NCBI GenBank assembly: GCA_001899765.1
Contig: MKWM01000045.1
Location: forward strand, 2,621-39,284
Origin: Thiobacillus sp. 63-78
GTDB lineage: Bacteria; Pseudomonadota; Gammaproteobacteria; Burkholderiales; Thiobacillaceae
DNA length: 36,664 bases
Direction: 5' to 3'
Shown piece after piece: positions 18,168 to 26,450 of this stretch. The notes below the pieces were generated by a model. It was not told the DNA's origin, did not search any database, and saw only the letters and a list, made by a program, of their open reading frames with translations. Position 1 is the first letter of the stretch. Every line of letters starts with the position of its first letter. The translations under genes were made by a program, and so were the position numbers.

Positions 18168-20375
18168 CTAGAAATTGAACTGCCGGTCGAAGAACGTCTC
18201 GATCTGGTCCGCAGGCAAGGGCCTGGCGACCACATACCCCTGGATTTCGTCGCAGCCCTGGTCTTTCAGGAACCTCACCTGCTCGACCGTCTCCACGCCT
18301 TCGGCCACCACTCTCAGATTCAGGGCATGCGCCAGGCGGATGATGGCGTTGGCGATCTCGGCGTCGTCGCTGTCGGTGAGGACGTCGTCCACAAAGCTCT
18401 TGTCGATCTTGAGCGCATCGATCGGCATGCGTTTCAGCTGGCTCAGGTTGGAATGCCCGGTGCCGAAATCGTCGATGTAGACATGCAGGCCACGCTGGCG
18501 CAGCGCATCGAGCATGTCGAAGGTACGCGCAGGGTTTTCCATCGCGGTACTTTCGGTCACTTCCAGTTGCAGAGACGCGGACTCCATACCGGTTTCCTTC
18601 AGAATGGCATCGATGTCGTCGATCAGGCGCGCATCGGAAAACTGGCGTGGTGACAGATTGATGGCCACGGGCGGCGGATCGAGGCCGGCATCGCGCCAGC
18701 CTATCCATTGTTCGCAGGCCGCCCGCACGGCCCAGCGGCCCAATGGCATGATCAGGCCGGTTTCCTCCGCCACCGGAATGAACTGGTCGGGCCAGACGAT
18801 GCCGCCCGACCGGGTCAGCCAGCGTGCCAGGGCTTCCAGCCCCACCACCCGGCCACTGGCGAGATCGACTTTCGGCTGATAGGCCAGTGCCAGTTCATTG
18901 CGTTCGAGCGCCTGGCGCAGGCCGGTTTCCAGGTTCAACTGCTGCTGCGCCACGGTGTTCAGCTCGTCGCTGAAATATTCGAAGCCGCTGCGGCGCTGCT
19001 TGGCCTGATACATCGCCAGATCGGCCTGGCGCAGCAGGGTGTTGGCGTCGAGGCCGTCGTCCGGATACACGCTGATGCCGATGCTGGCGCCGATGGCATA
19101 ACGCCGCCGCTCGAGCTTGAACGACTCGGCCAGCGCCTTCAACAGCTTGCGCGCCACCCGGCTGGCCGCTCGCGAAGCCGGCGGATGCATCAGGATGACG
19201 GCAAACTCGTCCCCGCCCAGGCGGGCGACGAAATCGTCGGCGCGCAACTGCTCGTCCAGCCGGTTGGCCACGACGCGCAGCACCTGGTCGCCCACCTCGT
19301 GCCCCTGCGAATCGTTGATGTGCTTGAAGCGGTCGAGGTCGATGAACAGCAGCGAGACCTGGAGCTTCTCACGCTGCGCGCGTGCCAGCGCATGGCCGAG
19401 GAAATCCTGGAAATACGAACGGTTGGGCAGGCCGGTCAGCGGATCGTGATTGGCCAGCATGTCGAGCCGCATTTCGGAATAGCGGCGTTCGGTCAAGGCG
19501 GCCGACACGAACAGGCCGCCCAGCGCCATGGTCATCATGCTGATCTGCAGCGCGAACACGTCGCGCGGCGTCGTGGCATTGGGGAGTCCGCCGAAGGACA
19601 CGACCGAGACACCCAGCACGATCAGCGCCGCCAGGAAAATGGCCACGCTCGCCCCGGTCACCGAGAACCGCAGCGCCGCCCACAGCACGCCGGGCAACAG
19701 GATGAACAGGACGATCTCGGCGGGCCGCAGGGGCTCGACGTATTCCATCATCACGCGCGTCAGCAGCAGCATGCAGAGCACCAGCACGAGGCCTTCCAGA
19801 CGCGCGCCCTTGTTGGTCGGCAGCAAATCCCAGCGCGACGCCGTCAACAGCAATGGCGCGATCAGGTATACGCCGAGCAGATCGCCCAGCCACCATACCC
19901 CCAAGGCCTGCCACGTCAGGCCGGCCTGCAGCGCGCTGAAGTAGGACAGGCTGAGCCCCCCCGCCAGCGCGTTCACCGCGCACCCCAGCGGCGCGGCGAC
20001 GAGCGCGAACTTGGCGACGCTGGAGACATAATCGAGGGTGGAACTGAAAGGCGGCAGATAGCGCGGCAGGTAGCCGATCACGGCAGCCTCCGCGGCCGCG
20101 CCGAGCGCCAGGCCGAGCGCCGTCTCCGGCGGCAGGATCTGGCTGTTGACCGCGAACGATCCCAGCAACACCCCCGCGACGCCCGCCAGGCCGAAGCGCA
20201 GGCTCGCCATGGCACCGATGCCGGCCGCCAGCCAGACCGCGGCCACCACATTGGCGACATACGCCGCGATCCTGAGGCTGACCCACCCCGCCAGCGCATA
20301 GGCCAGCGCGGTCAACCCGATGATCAGCGCAACGCGTCTGACTTCGGCGAAGGCTGGCTGTGCCGCGCGAGCCAA
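18168..20375 (-). CDS. MASE1-GGDEF-EAL membrane c-di-GMP protein
   Basis: A 735-residue inner-membrane protein. The N-terminal half is a MASE1-type sensor with about eight hydrophobic helices (residues 15-300). A GGDEF domain follows: DPLTGLPNRSYFQDF, the inhibition site RADD and active site GGDEF with five residues between them. The EAL domain begins near 500 with EAL in GLEALARWL, and keeps DDFGTGHSNLSQLK, LKIDKSFV and VAEGVET. Both cyclase and phosphodiesterase signatures look intact. The only available start is TTG at 20375, without a clear ribosome-binding site. It lies in the same frame as the 86-residue gene upstream, ten codons after its TAG stop. It is the end of a run containing a FIST sensor. 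Confidence 0.9.
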   Translation of the reverse strand: MARAAQPAFAEVRRVALIIGLTALAYALAGWVSLRIAAYVANVVAAVWLAAGIGAMASLRFGLAGVAGVLLGSFAVNSQILPPETALGLALGAAAEAAVIGYLPRYLPPFSSTLDYVSSVAKFALVAAPLGCAVNALAGGLSLSYFSALQAGLTWQALGVWWLGDLLGVYLIAPLLLTASRWDLLPTNKGARLEGLVLVLCMLLLTRVMMEYVEPLRPAEIVLFILLPGVLWAALRFSVTGASVAIFLAALIVLGVSVVSFGGLPNATTPRDVFALQISMMTMALGGLFVSAALTERRYSEMRLDMLANHDPLTGLPNRSYFQDFLGHALARAQREKLQVSLLFIDLDRFKHINDSQGHEVGDQVLRVVANRLDEQLRADDFVARLGGDEFAVILMHPPASRAASRVARKLLKALAESFKLERRRYAIGASIGISVYPDDGLDANTLLRQADLAMYQAKQRRSGFEYFSDELNTVAQQQLNLETGLRQALERNELALAYQPKVDLASGRVVGLEALARWLTRSGGIVWPDQFIPVAEETGLIMPLGRWAVRAACEQWIGWRDAGLDPPPVAINLSPRQFSDARLIDDIDAILKETGMESASLQLEVTESTAMENPARTFDMLDALRQRGLHVYIDDFGTGHSNLSQLKRMPIDALKIDKSFVDDVLTDSDDAEIANAIIRLAHALNLRVVAEGVETVEQVRFLKDQGCDEIQGYVVARPLPADQIETFFDRQFNF

Positions 20376-20405
20376 GACGCTAAAACCGTCGAGTACGCAG
20401 TATGG

Positions 20406-20666
20406 CTACGTCGGGTCGACTTCGGCGCGTACGGACTCGAGGGCATCCTTGAGCGTTTCCTCGGACAGGCCATTGAGTTGTTCCGCCAGCATTTCAGCCG
20501 CATCGATCGTGTCCGCGTCGTCGGGCAGGCTGTCGGTATCGAGATTGGCGACGAATACTGCTGCGGCGCCGCTCACCTGCAGCAGTTGGCGACGTTCGTT
20601 CATCAGCATGTCGATTTCATCGCGCAACAAACGAATTTCATCTTCTTTCATGGCGTGCAGGGTCAT
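20406..20666 (-). CDS. Small acidic helical protein, unknown function
   Basis: An 86-residue protein starting at ATG 20666 behind a GGAGAGA ribosome-binding site. It is acidic and mostly helical. The N-terminal part (KEDEIRLLRDEIDMLMNERRQLLQ) looks like a coiled coil, a central stretch contains GAAAVFVANL, and the acidic C-terminal half has AAEMLAEQLNGLSEETLKDALE. There is no signal peptide. It lies 27 bases after the FIST gene and upstream of the MASE1-GGDEF-EAL gene, with which it shares a reading frame. It could couple the sensor and the c-di-GMP enzyme, which is inference. No family is recognised. Confidence 0.65.
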   Translation of the reverse strand: MTLHAMKEDEIRLLRDEIDMLMNERRQLLQVSGAAAVFVANLDTDSLPDDADTIDAAEMLAEQLNGLSEETLKDALESVRAEVDPT

Positions 20667-20693
20667 GCGTCTCTCCGTGTTTCTTTATCCGGG

Positions 20694-21800
20694 TCAGCCA
20701 AACAGGGTCAATACCCCGGTGTAGCCATATAAACGGTTATGGGAAATTTCTCCGTTGGCAAAAAAACCCACCAGAGGAAAATCGCCGAGTGCGTCGCGAA
20801 TCAGTTCCATCTCCCGGTTCGGCGTACCGAACATGTGCTGGCCGCGCCCCAGACAGGAATAATACACGCCGCCCCGGATCGGTGAGCCCAGTTGCGCCCC
20901 GATGGCCGAGAGCATCCTCGATAGATCATCCTCGGCGGTTTGCTGGTCGCGTCGGCAGAACAGCAGTTCGTCCCCTGGCTCGACATATTCGCCGACTGCG
21001 ACAAGGTTGTTCTGCGGGTCAACGCCAAGAATATTACGCACCATATAATCGCCGGTATCCGATCCCCGTACCGGCAGGCCGATAAAAATGTAGCCGGCCG
21101 CGCGCTGCAGGTCGCGGGCCAGCGTCTCGCCGATCTCTTCCTTCATCACATCCAGCGCCGGACGGTGATCGAGACTACCGATGACGTTCTTGCTGGCGCT
21201 GGTGATGCGGTGACGCGGGCCCAGCGGCGAAATGCCTTGTGTCAGCCGTGTCGCCAGCTTCACCCGTTCCTTGAACAGCACGCCGGACAGGCCGCCGCTC
21301 ACCACGCCATCGCTGATCTGCGCCGTCTCGCCGCGCGAGCTCGACAGACCGCCGACGACGAAACCGCTCGATACGTGCGTGGCGAGGCCGTCGATCAGTT
21401 CCTGGATGCGGTTGTTTGCCGGGTCGCCGTGCACCACCGCAAAATAAGCATCCGCCGGCTGCGCTTCGATGTCCGACGACGCCTGCAGCACCGGCAGCAT
21501 GCTGAAATCGGCCGGATCGAATTCTCCCAGCATCACGGCCAGCGCGGGTTCCTCCAGATATTCCACGCCGCCAGCACAGATCCCCACGCCCACGCTGCCG
21601 GTCCAGTGCGCCACCCCGGTCGCGCTCCTGAAGAACGCCAGAATCGGGGCGAGATCGTCGACGAAGGCGTCCGATACATACAGAAAGCCAAGCGTCGCCG
21701 CGGACGGGATCGCCCCCAGCTGATTCATGCAGGCCTGCGCGGCCAGCGTCCAGTCGGAATGGGCGGCGTGCGCGAATTTGAAAGGAGAGATCATGTCCAT
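20694..21800 (-). CDS. FIST-domain sensory protein (NosP-like candidate)
   Basis: A 368-residue soluble protein with the FIST_N and FIST_C domains in order. FIST_N covers about 30-210 (GFLYVSDAFVDDLAPIL, VGVGICAGGVEYLEE, GFVVGGLSSSRGE). FIST_C covers about 220-350 and ends in the hallmark FPLVGFFANGEISHNRLYGYTGVL. FIST domains bind small ligands; some, called NosP, are reported to bind heme and sense nitric oxide, working with a co-transcribed histidine kinase or GGDEF/EAL partner. Several histidines are present but the ligand cannot be named from sequence. The ATG at 21800 lacks a good ribosome-binding site, and 21794 is an alternative. It is followed at 27 bases by the 86-residue protein and then the MASE1-GGDEF-EAL gene. 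Confidence 0.87.
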   Translation of the reverse strand: MDMISPFKFAHAAHSDWTLAAQACMNQLGAIPSAATLGFLYVSDAFVDDLAPILAFFRSATGVAHWTGSVGVGICAGGVEYLEEPALAVMLGEFDPADFSMLPVLQASSDIEAQPADAYFAVVHGDPANNRIQELIDGLATHVSSGFVVGGLSSSRGETAQISDGVVSGGLSGVLFKERVKLATRLTQGISPLGPRHRITSASKNVIGSLDHRPALDVMKEEIGETLARDLQRAAGYIFIGLPVRGSDTGDYMVRNILGVDPQNNLVAVGEYVEPGDELLFCRRDQQTAEDDLSRMLSAIGAQLGSPIRGGVYYSCLGRGQHMFGTPNREMELIRDALGDFPLVGFFANGEISHNRLYGYTGVLTLFG

Positions 21801-21866
21801 GCAATCTTGATGATTGAAGCGTCTCGGGCAGTCCGCCAGTCTTTCGACCGGCGGCTGGTCCGCGTA

Positions 21867-22256
21867 TCAGTAGCCCGTCTGGCCGCTACTGGGCAATTCA
21901 CCTTCACCGAAAAAATTCCACAATAGATGCGCGACCACTTCCGGCGCAATCACGGTGTGCCGATTATGGCTCTCCTGGAGGGCGACCCGCAGTTTCTTGC
22001 GCAGGTCGGGATCGCCGGTCAGGTCGAAAATGATGTCGACTTTCGCACCCAGAGTCACCACCTCCATCGCGTCCTTGAACACCGGCACCTTGCTGTGACT
22101 GAAACCCAGCGCGACCGGGGACTCCAGATTGCGGTGCGCGACGGCAACGATCTCCACATGGACGCCCTCTTCCTGGATCTTCTCCAGAAAATGCTCGGCA
22201 AACTTCTCTCCGACTTCACCCAGGCCCAGCAGGGCCACCTTGACGACATGACTCAT
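21867..22256 (-). CDS. Small NAD(P)-binding Rossmann protein
   Basis: A 129-residue soluble protein consisting of little more than one dinucleotide-binding fold. The glycine motif is G11-x-G13-x-x-G16 in VALLGLGEVGEKFAEHF, followed by a second strand (HVEIVAVAHRN) and a later VDIIFDLTGDPDLRKKL segment. The arrangement resembles the N-terminal half of homoserine-dehydrogenase or oxidoreductase-type folds, but no catalytic domain is attached. The final part (HTVIAPEVVAHLLWNFF) is well formed and the protein does not appear truncated. ATG at 22256 follows GAGGAG. It lies 66 bases upstream of the FIST gene in the same direction and may belong to the same transcript. A weak hairpin (21830-21856) lies between them. 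Confidence 0.75.
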   Translation of the reverse strand: MSHVVKVALLGLGEVGEKFAEHFLEKIQEEGVHVEIVAVAHRNLESPVALGFSHSKVPVFKDAMEVVTLGAKVDIIFDLTGDPDLRKKLRVALQESHNRHTVIAPEVVAHLLWNFFGEGELPSSGQTGY

Positions 22257-22496
22257 GAAAGAACTCCTCGTATCGATTATGGTTATGAACAGTGAAACCT
22301 GTTTGTGTATTCGCGCGTGCCATCCGGTTCACCCGGCCGCCGTCGGCACATTTTTTGCGCCTGTGTAGCATACGGTTCCAGCCCGAAGCTGTCGATACCG
22401 CTCCGTTGCAAACCCGCACGGCGCATCGGCGCAAGCCAGCCCGTCCAGTTTCCGTGGACCGGGGGCATGATTCGGCTTATCATTCAAGGCACCGTC

Positions 22497-23459
22497 ATGC
22501 CCGATATTGCTCCGCTCTACCCGCCCATCTCCTCCCATGCCAGCGGCATGCTGGATACGGCGGGCCTCCACCGCATCTACTGGGAAACTTCCGGCAACCC
22601 GGATGGCATTCCGGTGCTGTTCGTGCACGGTGGCCCCGGCTCCGGCACGTCGCCGGTCCAGCGACGGTTTTTTGATCCGGCGCGCTATCGCATTGTGCTG
22701 TTCGACCAGCGCGGCTGCGGCCGCTCTACACCGCACGGCGAACTGACAGACAACACCACGCAGCACCTGATCGCCGACATGGAAGCGCTACGGCGCGAAC
22801 TCGGCATCGCGTCCTGGCTGGTGTTTGGCGGCTCATGGGGCTCGACCCTGGCACTCGCCTATGCCGAGGCCCACCCCGAGTGTTGCCGCGGACTCGTGCT
22901 GCGCGGCATCTTCCTGTGCCGCAAGAGCGAGATCGACTGGTTTCTCCACGGGATACGCGCCCTGTTCCCCGAGGCGCAGCGCCAACTCGCCGAATTCATT
23001 CCGGTAAACGAGCGTCACGACCTGCTGACGGCCTACCATCGCCGCCTTGTCGATCCCGACCCGGCCGTGCACCAGCCCGCCGCGCACCAGTGGGCCACCT
23101 TCGAGGCATCGTGCTCGACGCTGCTGCCCAATCCAGAACTCGTCTCCGCGTTCGGTAGCGACAGGATCGCCCTGTCGTTATCGCGCATCGAGGCGCACTA
23201 CTTCGTCAACGACATCTTCCTGCCCGACAACAGTCTGCTGGCCAACGTCGGCCGCCTCCGCGGCATTCCGGCGATCATCGTGCAGGGGCGCTACGACGCG
23301 GTCTGCCCCATCGTGTCAGCCGACGATCTGGCGCGCGCCTGGCCCGAAGCCCGCTATGTCATCGTGCCGGATGCCGGGCATTCGGCGTTCGAGCCGGGCA
23401 TCGCCCGCGAACTGGTCGCCGCGTGCGACCGTTTCGCCCGGAGCGGAGCATTCGACTGA
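22497..23459 (+). CDS. pip: Proline iminopeptidase
   Basis: An alpha/beta-hydrolase of 320 residues, matching proline iminopeptidase, which removes N-terminal proline from peptides. Visible are the oxyanion segment VHGGPGSGTSP, FDQRGCGRSTPHG, the nucleophile Ser113 in GGSWGSTLALAYAE, the acid residue in VQGRYDAVCP, and the His in DAGHSAFEPG. ATG at 22497 has AAGG eight bases upstream and gives the family N-terminus. An in-frame ATG at 22467 is possible but less likely, and the frame back to 22305 looks non-coding. It is divergent from the Rossmann gene. The stop TGA overlaps the start of cnoX by one base, so the genes are translationally coupled. Confidence 0.93.
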   Translation: MPDIAPLYPPISSHASGMLDTAGLHRIYWETSGNPDGIPVLFVHGGPGSGTSPVQRRFFDPARYRIVLFDQRGCGRSTPHGELTDNTTQHLIADMEALRRELGIASWLVFGGSWGSTLALAYAEAHPECCRGLVLRGIFLCRKSEIDWFLHGIRALFPEAQRQLAEFIPVNERHDLLTAYHRRLVDPDPAVHQPAAHQWATFEASCSTLLPNPELVSAFGSDRIALSLSRIEAHYFVNDIFLPDNSLLANVGRLRGIPAIIVQGRYDAVCPIVSADDLARAWPEARYVIVPDAGHSAFEPGIARELVAACDRFARSGAFD

Positions 23460-24322
23460 TGGCCCTGTCGCCCCACGTGTTCGATGCCAGCGCCGAGAAC
23501 TTCAACCGCCTGGTGCTGGAAAATTCACACAAAGGTCCGGTGCTGGTGCATTTCTGGACCCCCAAGGCCGGCCCCTGCTTCATTCTGATGCCCCGTCTGG
23601 TCAAGCTTGCCACCGAATACGGCGGCAAGTTCCTGCTCGTCATGCTGAACACCGACGACCTGCCGGAACTGGCGCGACGCTTTGGCGTGAATTCGGTGCC
23701 GACGGTCAAGTTCTTCTGGCGCGGAGAAGTCGCCCACACCATCCACGGCGCCGATCCCGACAGCAGTTTTCGCGAGGTGCTCGACCGCTTCATCGCGGGC
23801 GACGCCCATCGCGCCCACGCACTGGGTGTCGCCGCATGGCAGGCAGGCAACGTACAGCAGGCACGCATGCTGCTCGCCAACGCAGCGATGGCCGAACCCG
23901 ACAATCTCGCCATTCCGCGCGATCTCGCCAAACTTCTGTGGGCCGAAGGCGAAGGCGAACAGGCCCTGAAACTGCTGGACAGCCTGTCTCCGGAGGCGCG
24001 GGCGGAACCCGCCATCGCCCATCTGCATGCGCATCTCAATCTGGCCGAAACGGCCCGGCTGGCGCCCCCGTTAAGCGAACTCGATGCCAGCCTTGAGCGC
24101 CATCCGGACGATCCCGATCTGCACTATCGGCGCGCGGCCCGGTTGCTGGAAAGAGACGATCTTTCCGGCGCCATGGACGAACTGCTGTGGATCACCCGCA
24201 CCGATCGCTCCTACCGCCACGATATCGGCCGCACCAGCCTGCTGGCACTCTTCGATCTGCTGGGCGCTGCGCATCCGCTGACGCGGCAATATCGTCAGGC
24301 GCTGTCCGAATCGCTGCATTGA
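23459..24322 (+). CDS. cnoX: CnoX/YbbN-type thioredoxin-fold co-chaperone
   Basis: A 287-residue protein, close to E. coli CnoX (284). An N-terminal thioredoxin domain (about 1-110) is followed by TPR-like helical repeats. The redox motif reads AGPC (37-40), so only the second cysteine is kept and disulfide reductase activity is unlikely. This is expected for the family, whose E. coli member also lacks the first cysteine. Later thioredoxin elements include FGVNSVPTVKFFWRGE, with the cis-proline in SVPT. CnoX protects unfolded proteins from over-oxidation and passes them to chaperones. The ATG overlaps the pip stop (TGATG), and its own stop overlaps the TTG start of the next gene, so the three are coupled. 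Confidence 0.88.
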   Translation: MALSPHVFDASAENFNRLVLENSHKGPVLVHFWTPKAGPCFILMPRLVKLATEYGGKFLLVMLNTDDLPELARRFGVNSVPTVKFFWRGEVAHTIHGADPDSSFREVLDRFIAGDAHRAHALGVAAWQAGNVQQARMLLANAAMAEPDNLAIPRDLAKLLWAEGEGEQALKLLDSLSPEARAEPAIAHLHAHLNLAETARLAPPLSELDASLERHPDDPDLHYRRAARLLERDDLSGAMDELLWITRTDRSYRHDIGRTSLLALFDLLGAAHPLTRQYRQALSESLH

Positions 24323-25086
24323 ATTTCGACCATCCGGCTTTCGCGCCTTATCGGGCGCTGATCGACACGATGGATCTTGCGCGGGATCTGCCCTTGCCCG
24401 GGCCGGGCTGCCTCGATGCGCTCAACACGCAGGCGGCCAGTCTCGACACGCGTCATTCAAACGGGCTGCCGCTGCGTTTCTTCGTTCCGGATGAACGCCT
24501 GTCCGCACGTGATTACGAAACCCACATCCTCCATTCCGCTCGGGTTCCGACCCGGGCCGACACCTGGCACGATGTGCTGAACGCACTGGTGTGGCTGCGC
24601 TTTCCACGTTTCAAATCGGCGCTGAATGCGGCTCACGGCCTCGCCATCGCCGGCGAGGCCGGTCCTGTCCGCGGTCGCCGCCGCGATGCCCTGACCGTTC
24701 TGGACGAATCCGGCGTGTGGGTGATCAGCCGCGATCCGGCTTTGCCGGCCCTGCTTGCCGCCCACGCCTGGCAGGCGCTGTTCCGGGATGCGCGCGCCCG
24801 GGTCGACATCGACATGCGCTTCGTGGTGGTGGGACACGCCTTGCTGGAAAAGGCGCTCGCGCCCTACCCGACGATGACCGGGAAGTGTCTGGCACTGATT
24901 GCCGAATCGCTCGATCCCGACACGGCGGAAGAACGGTCGGTCATGGCGCTCGCGGGAATCGGCTCGCCGCGTCAGCTCGCGCCATTGCCGATACAGGGCA
25001 TCCCCGGCTGGGATCCCGCCAACGCGGACACGGCCTATTACGCCAATCAGGAAGTCTTCCGGCCGGCCCGCAGCATCCCTTCATGA
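24319..25086 (+). CDS. DUF3025 family protein
   Basis: A 255-residue soluble protein of the DUF3025 family, common in beta- and gammaproteobacteria and of unknown function. Recognisable stretches are LPLRFFVPDERL, ADTWHDVLNALVWLRFPRFKSALN, the RDALTVLDESGVWVIS region, and the WQALFRDARARVDIDMRFVVVGHALLEKAL segment. The end contains RQLAPLPIQGIPGWDPANAD. The probable start is TTG at 24319, overlapping the TGA stop of cnoX by three bases. It is chosen because the family sequence begins immediately after it (FDHPAFAPYRALI) and no ATG or GTG fits. Translation would be coupled to cnoX. It is the last gene of the pip-cnoX set, and the following gene is on the other strand. Confidence 0.83.
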   Translation: MNFDHPAFAPYRALIDTMDLARDLPLPGPGCLDALNTQAASLDTRHSNGLPLRFFVPDERLSARDYETHILHSARVPTRADTWHDVLNALVWLRFPRFKSALNAAHGLAIAGEAGPVRGRRRDALTVLDESGVWVISRDPALPALLAAHAWQALFRDARARVDIDMRFVVVGHALLEKALAPYPTMTGKCLALIAESLDPDTAEERSVMALAGIGSPRQLAPLPIQGIPGWDPANADTAYYANQEVFRPARSIPS

Positions 25087-25106
25087 ATGCCACGCGCCGG
25101 AGCGCT

Positions 25107-25475
25107 TCAGCCGGCCGCAGCGGGCAGTTCCCCGCCCGTCACCCAGTCCTGGGCCATGTCCAGATCATCGAACAGGTGGATATCCGCCGACATGAACATC
25201 CGGTTCACCCACATGCTCCATGCCACCCATTGATCGCCGGTCAGAATGGCGATGCGGCCAAAATCGGTCTTGTGCTCACGGGAAAATTTGAGTTCTTCCC
25301 ATGCCACGTCGACACTGTATGACAGCATGTCGCGCAAATCGAACAGCAGGTTGACCGTGCCCTGGAACTGGATGCCGTACATCACCGCCTGTTCGAATTC
25401 CTGATAATCGGCCAGGGTGAACTGGCCCATGACGGTCACGGCAATCTGGTTGTCCTTGGTGCTCAGGCTGATCAT
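25107..25475 (-). CDS. SpoIIAA-like (STAS-related) small protein
   Basis: A 122-residue soluble protein of the SpoIIAA-like family. The fold is seen in MISLSTKDNQIAVTVMGQFT, the helix LADYQEFEQAVMYG, the strand VNLLFDLRDMLSYS, a second helix WEELKFSREHKTDF, and GRIAILTGDQWVAWS. ATG at 25475 follows GAGGAA at good spacing. It lacks the phosphorylatable serine that I would expect in a true anti-anti-sigma factor, so lipid or small-molecule binding is as likely. It is immediately downstream of the EamA permease, on the same strand with 26 bases between them. Its role is unknown. Confidence 0.78.
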   Translation of the reverse strand: MISLSTKDNQIAVTVMGQFTLADYQEFEQAVMYGIQFQGTVNLLFDLRDMLSYSVDVAWEELKFSREHKTDFGRIAILTGDQWVAWSMWVNRMFMSADIHLFDDLDMAQDWVTGGELPAAAG

Positions 25476-25501
25476 GTGCGTTCCTCGGGAAAGTGATTGA
25501 A

Positions 25502-26368
25502 CTATAGCGAATCGGGAGCAGTTGGGGGGGACGCGCGCACCGCCCACACGCCCGCAGCCGCCACCACGGCCATGCCGGCCCAGGTGATCGGCGGCAGCCG
25601 CTCGCCGAACAGCAGCACGCCGTACAGGGCGGAAAACCCGACCGTGGTATAGGCCAGCGAGCCCACCGTCAGCGTGCGGCCACGATGATATGCCCGCGTC
25701 AGCGCCAGTTGCGCCACCGTGGCCGTGACGCCGATACCGATCAGCCACGGCCAGTCGCCTGTCTGCGGAATCCGGGCTCCCGCGATGGCCATCCAGGCCG
25801 CACCGCCCGCGGTCGACAGCAGCGTGAAGTAAAACACGACCAGCCATTCGGATTCGCCCAGTCGGCCCAGGTTCTTGACATTGACGTAGGCCGTCGCGGC
25901 AAGCATGCCTGACACCAGGCCGGCCAAGGCGGGCAGCCAGGCCTGGCCCTGCACCTGCGGCCGCAACAAAAGCAGCACGCCGGCAAAGCCCAGCAATACG
26001 GCCCCGACGAGGCCGCGACCGTGGCGTTCGCGCAGCCACCAGGCCGATAGTGCGGCGAGAAAGAGCGGTGCCGTGTAATTGAGGGTGACGGCTGTGGCCA
26101 GCGGCAAGCGCGCAATCGCGTAGAAGAACAGCACCAGCGCAGTAAAGCCCGACAGGCTGCGCCAGACATGGGCGCGCAGATGGGGCGTGGCCAGCGGCGC
26201 CAGCAGTTGACGATGCCGGATCGCGATCACGCTCCAGATCGCGAGCAGCCCGAACGCCGAGCGATAAAACACCAGTTCGGCGGGCGAGAACGTCGCCGAG
26301 GCATGTTTCACCAGTACGCTCATCAGTGCGAACAGTGCGGCCGCCACCAGCATCCAGCTCGACTTCAT
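25502..26368 (-). CDS. EamA-family (DMT superfamily) permease
   Basis: A 288-residue inner-membrane transporter with ten predicted helices in two EamA repeats. The first repeat spans about 1-135 (SSWMLVAAALFALMSVLVKH, then ATAVTLNYTAPLFLAALSAWWLRER). The second spans about 145-280 (LAGLVSGMLAATAYVNVKNLG, SLAYTTVGFSALYGVLLFGERLP). The conserved glutamate-arginine ends of both repeats are present. Members export amino acids, metabolites or drugs; substrate cannot be inferred here. The ATG at 26368 has no strong ribosome-binding site. It is followed by the SpoIIAA-like gene and preceded by the Rieske oxygenase gene at about 80 bases, all on the minus strand. Confidence 0.88.
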   Translation of the reverse strand: MKSSWMLVAAALFALMSVLVKHASATFSPAELVFYRSAFGLLAIWSVIAIRHRQLLAPLATPHLRAHVWRSLSGFTALVLFFYAIARLPLATAVTLNYTAPLFLAALSAWWLRERHGRGLVGAVLLGFAGVLLLLRPQVQGQAWLPALAGLVSGMLAATAYVNVKNLGRLGESEWLVVFYFTLLSTAGGAAWMAIAGARIPQTGDWPWLIGIGVTATVAQLALTRAYHRGRTLTVGSLAYTTVGFSALYGVLLFGERLPPITWAGMAVVAAAGVWAVRASPPTAPDSL

Positions 26369-26450
26369 GAGCAGACACTCATGCCGGCATCACGCACCGG
26401 ACGCAAGCAATCGGGCGGCCGCTGCCGCCCGCTGGGGGCATGCTGGGGCC

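Noticed and set aside
16450-20732. Very long open frames opposite the catalase and MASE1-GGDEF-EAL genes (up to 752 codons)
   Set aside because: They are antisense to strongly supported genes, have arginine-, glutamine- and histidine-rich low-complexity translations, and match no family. GC-rich codon bias keeps such frames open.
25107-26378. A single 423-codon minus-strand frame joining the SpoIIAA-like gene with a different frame of the permease gene
   Set aside because: The N-terminal two thirds is a shifted reading of the permease. The SpoIIAA-like protein has its own ATG and ribosome-binding site at 25475.
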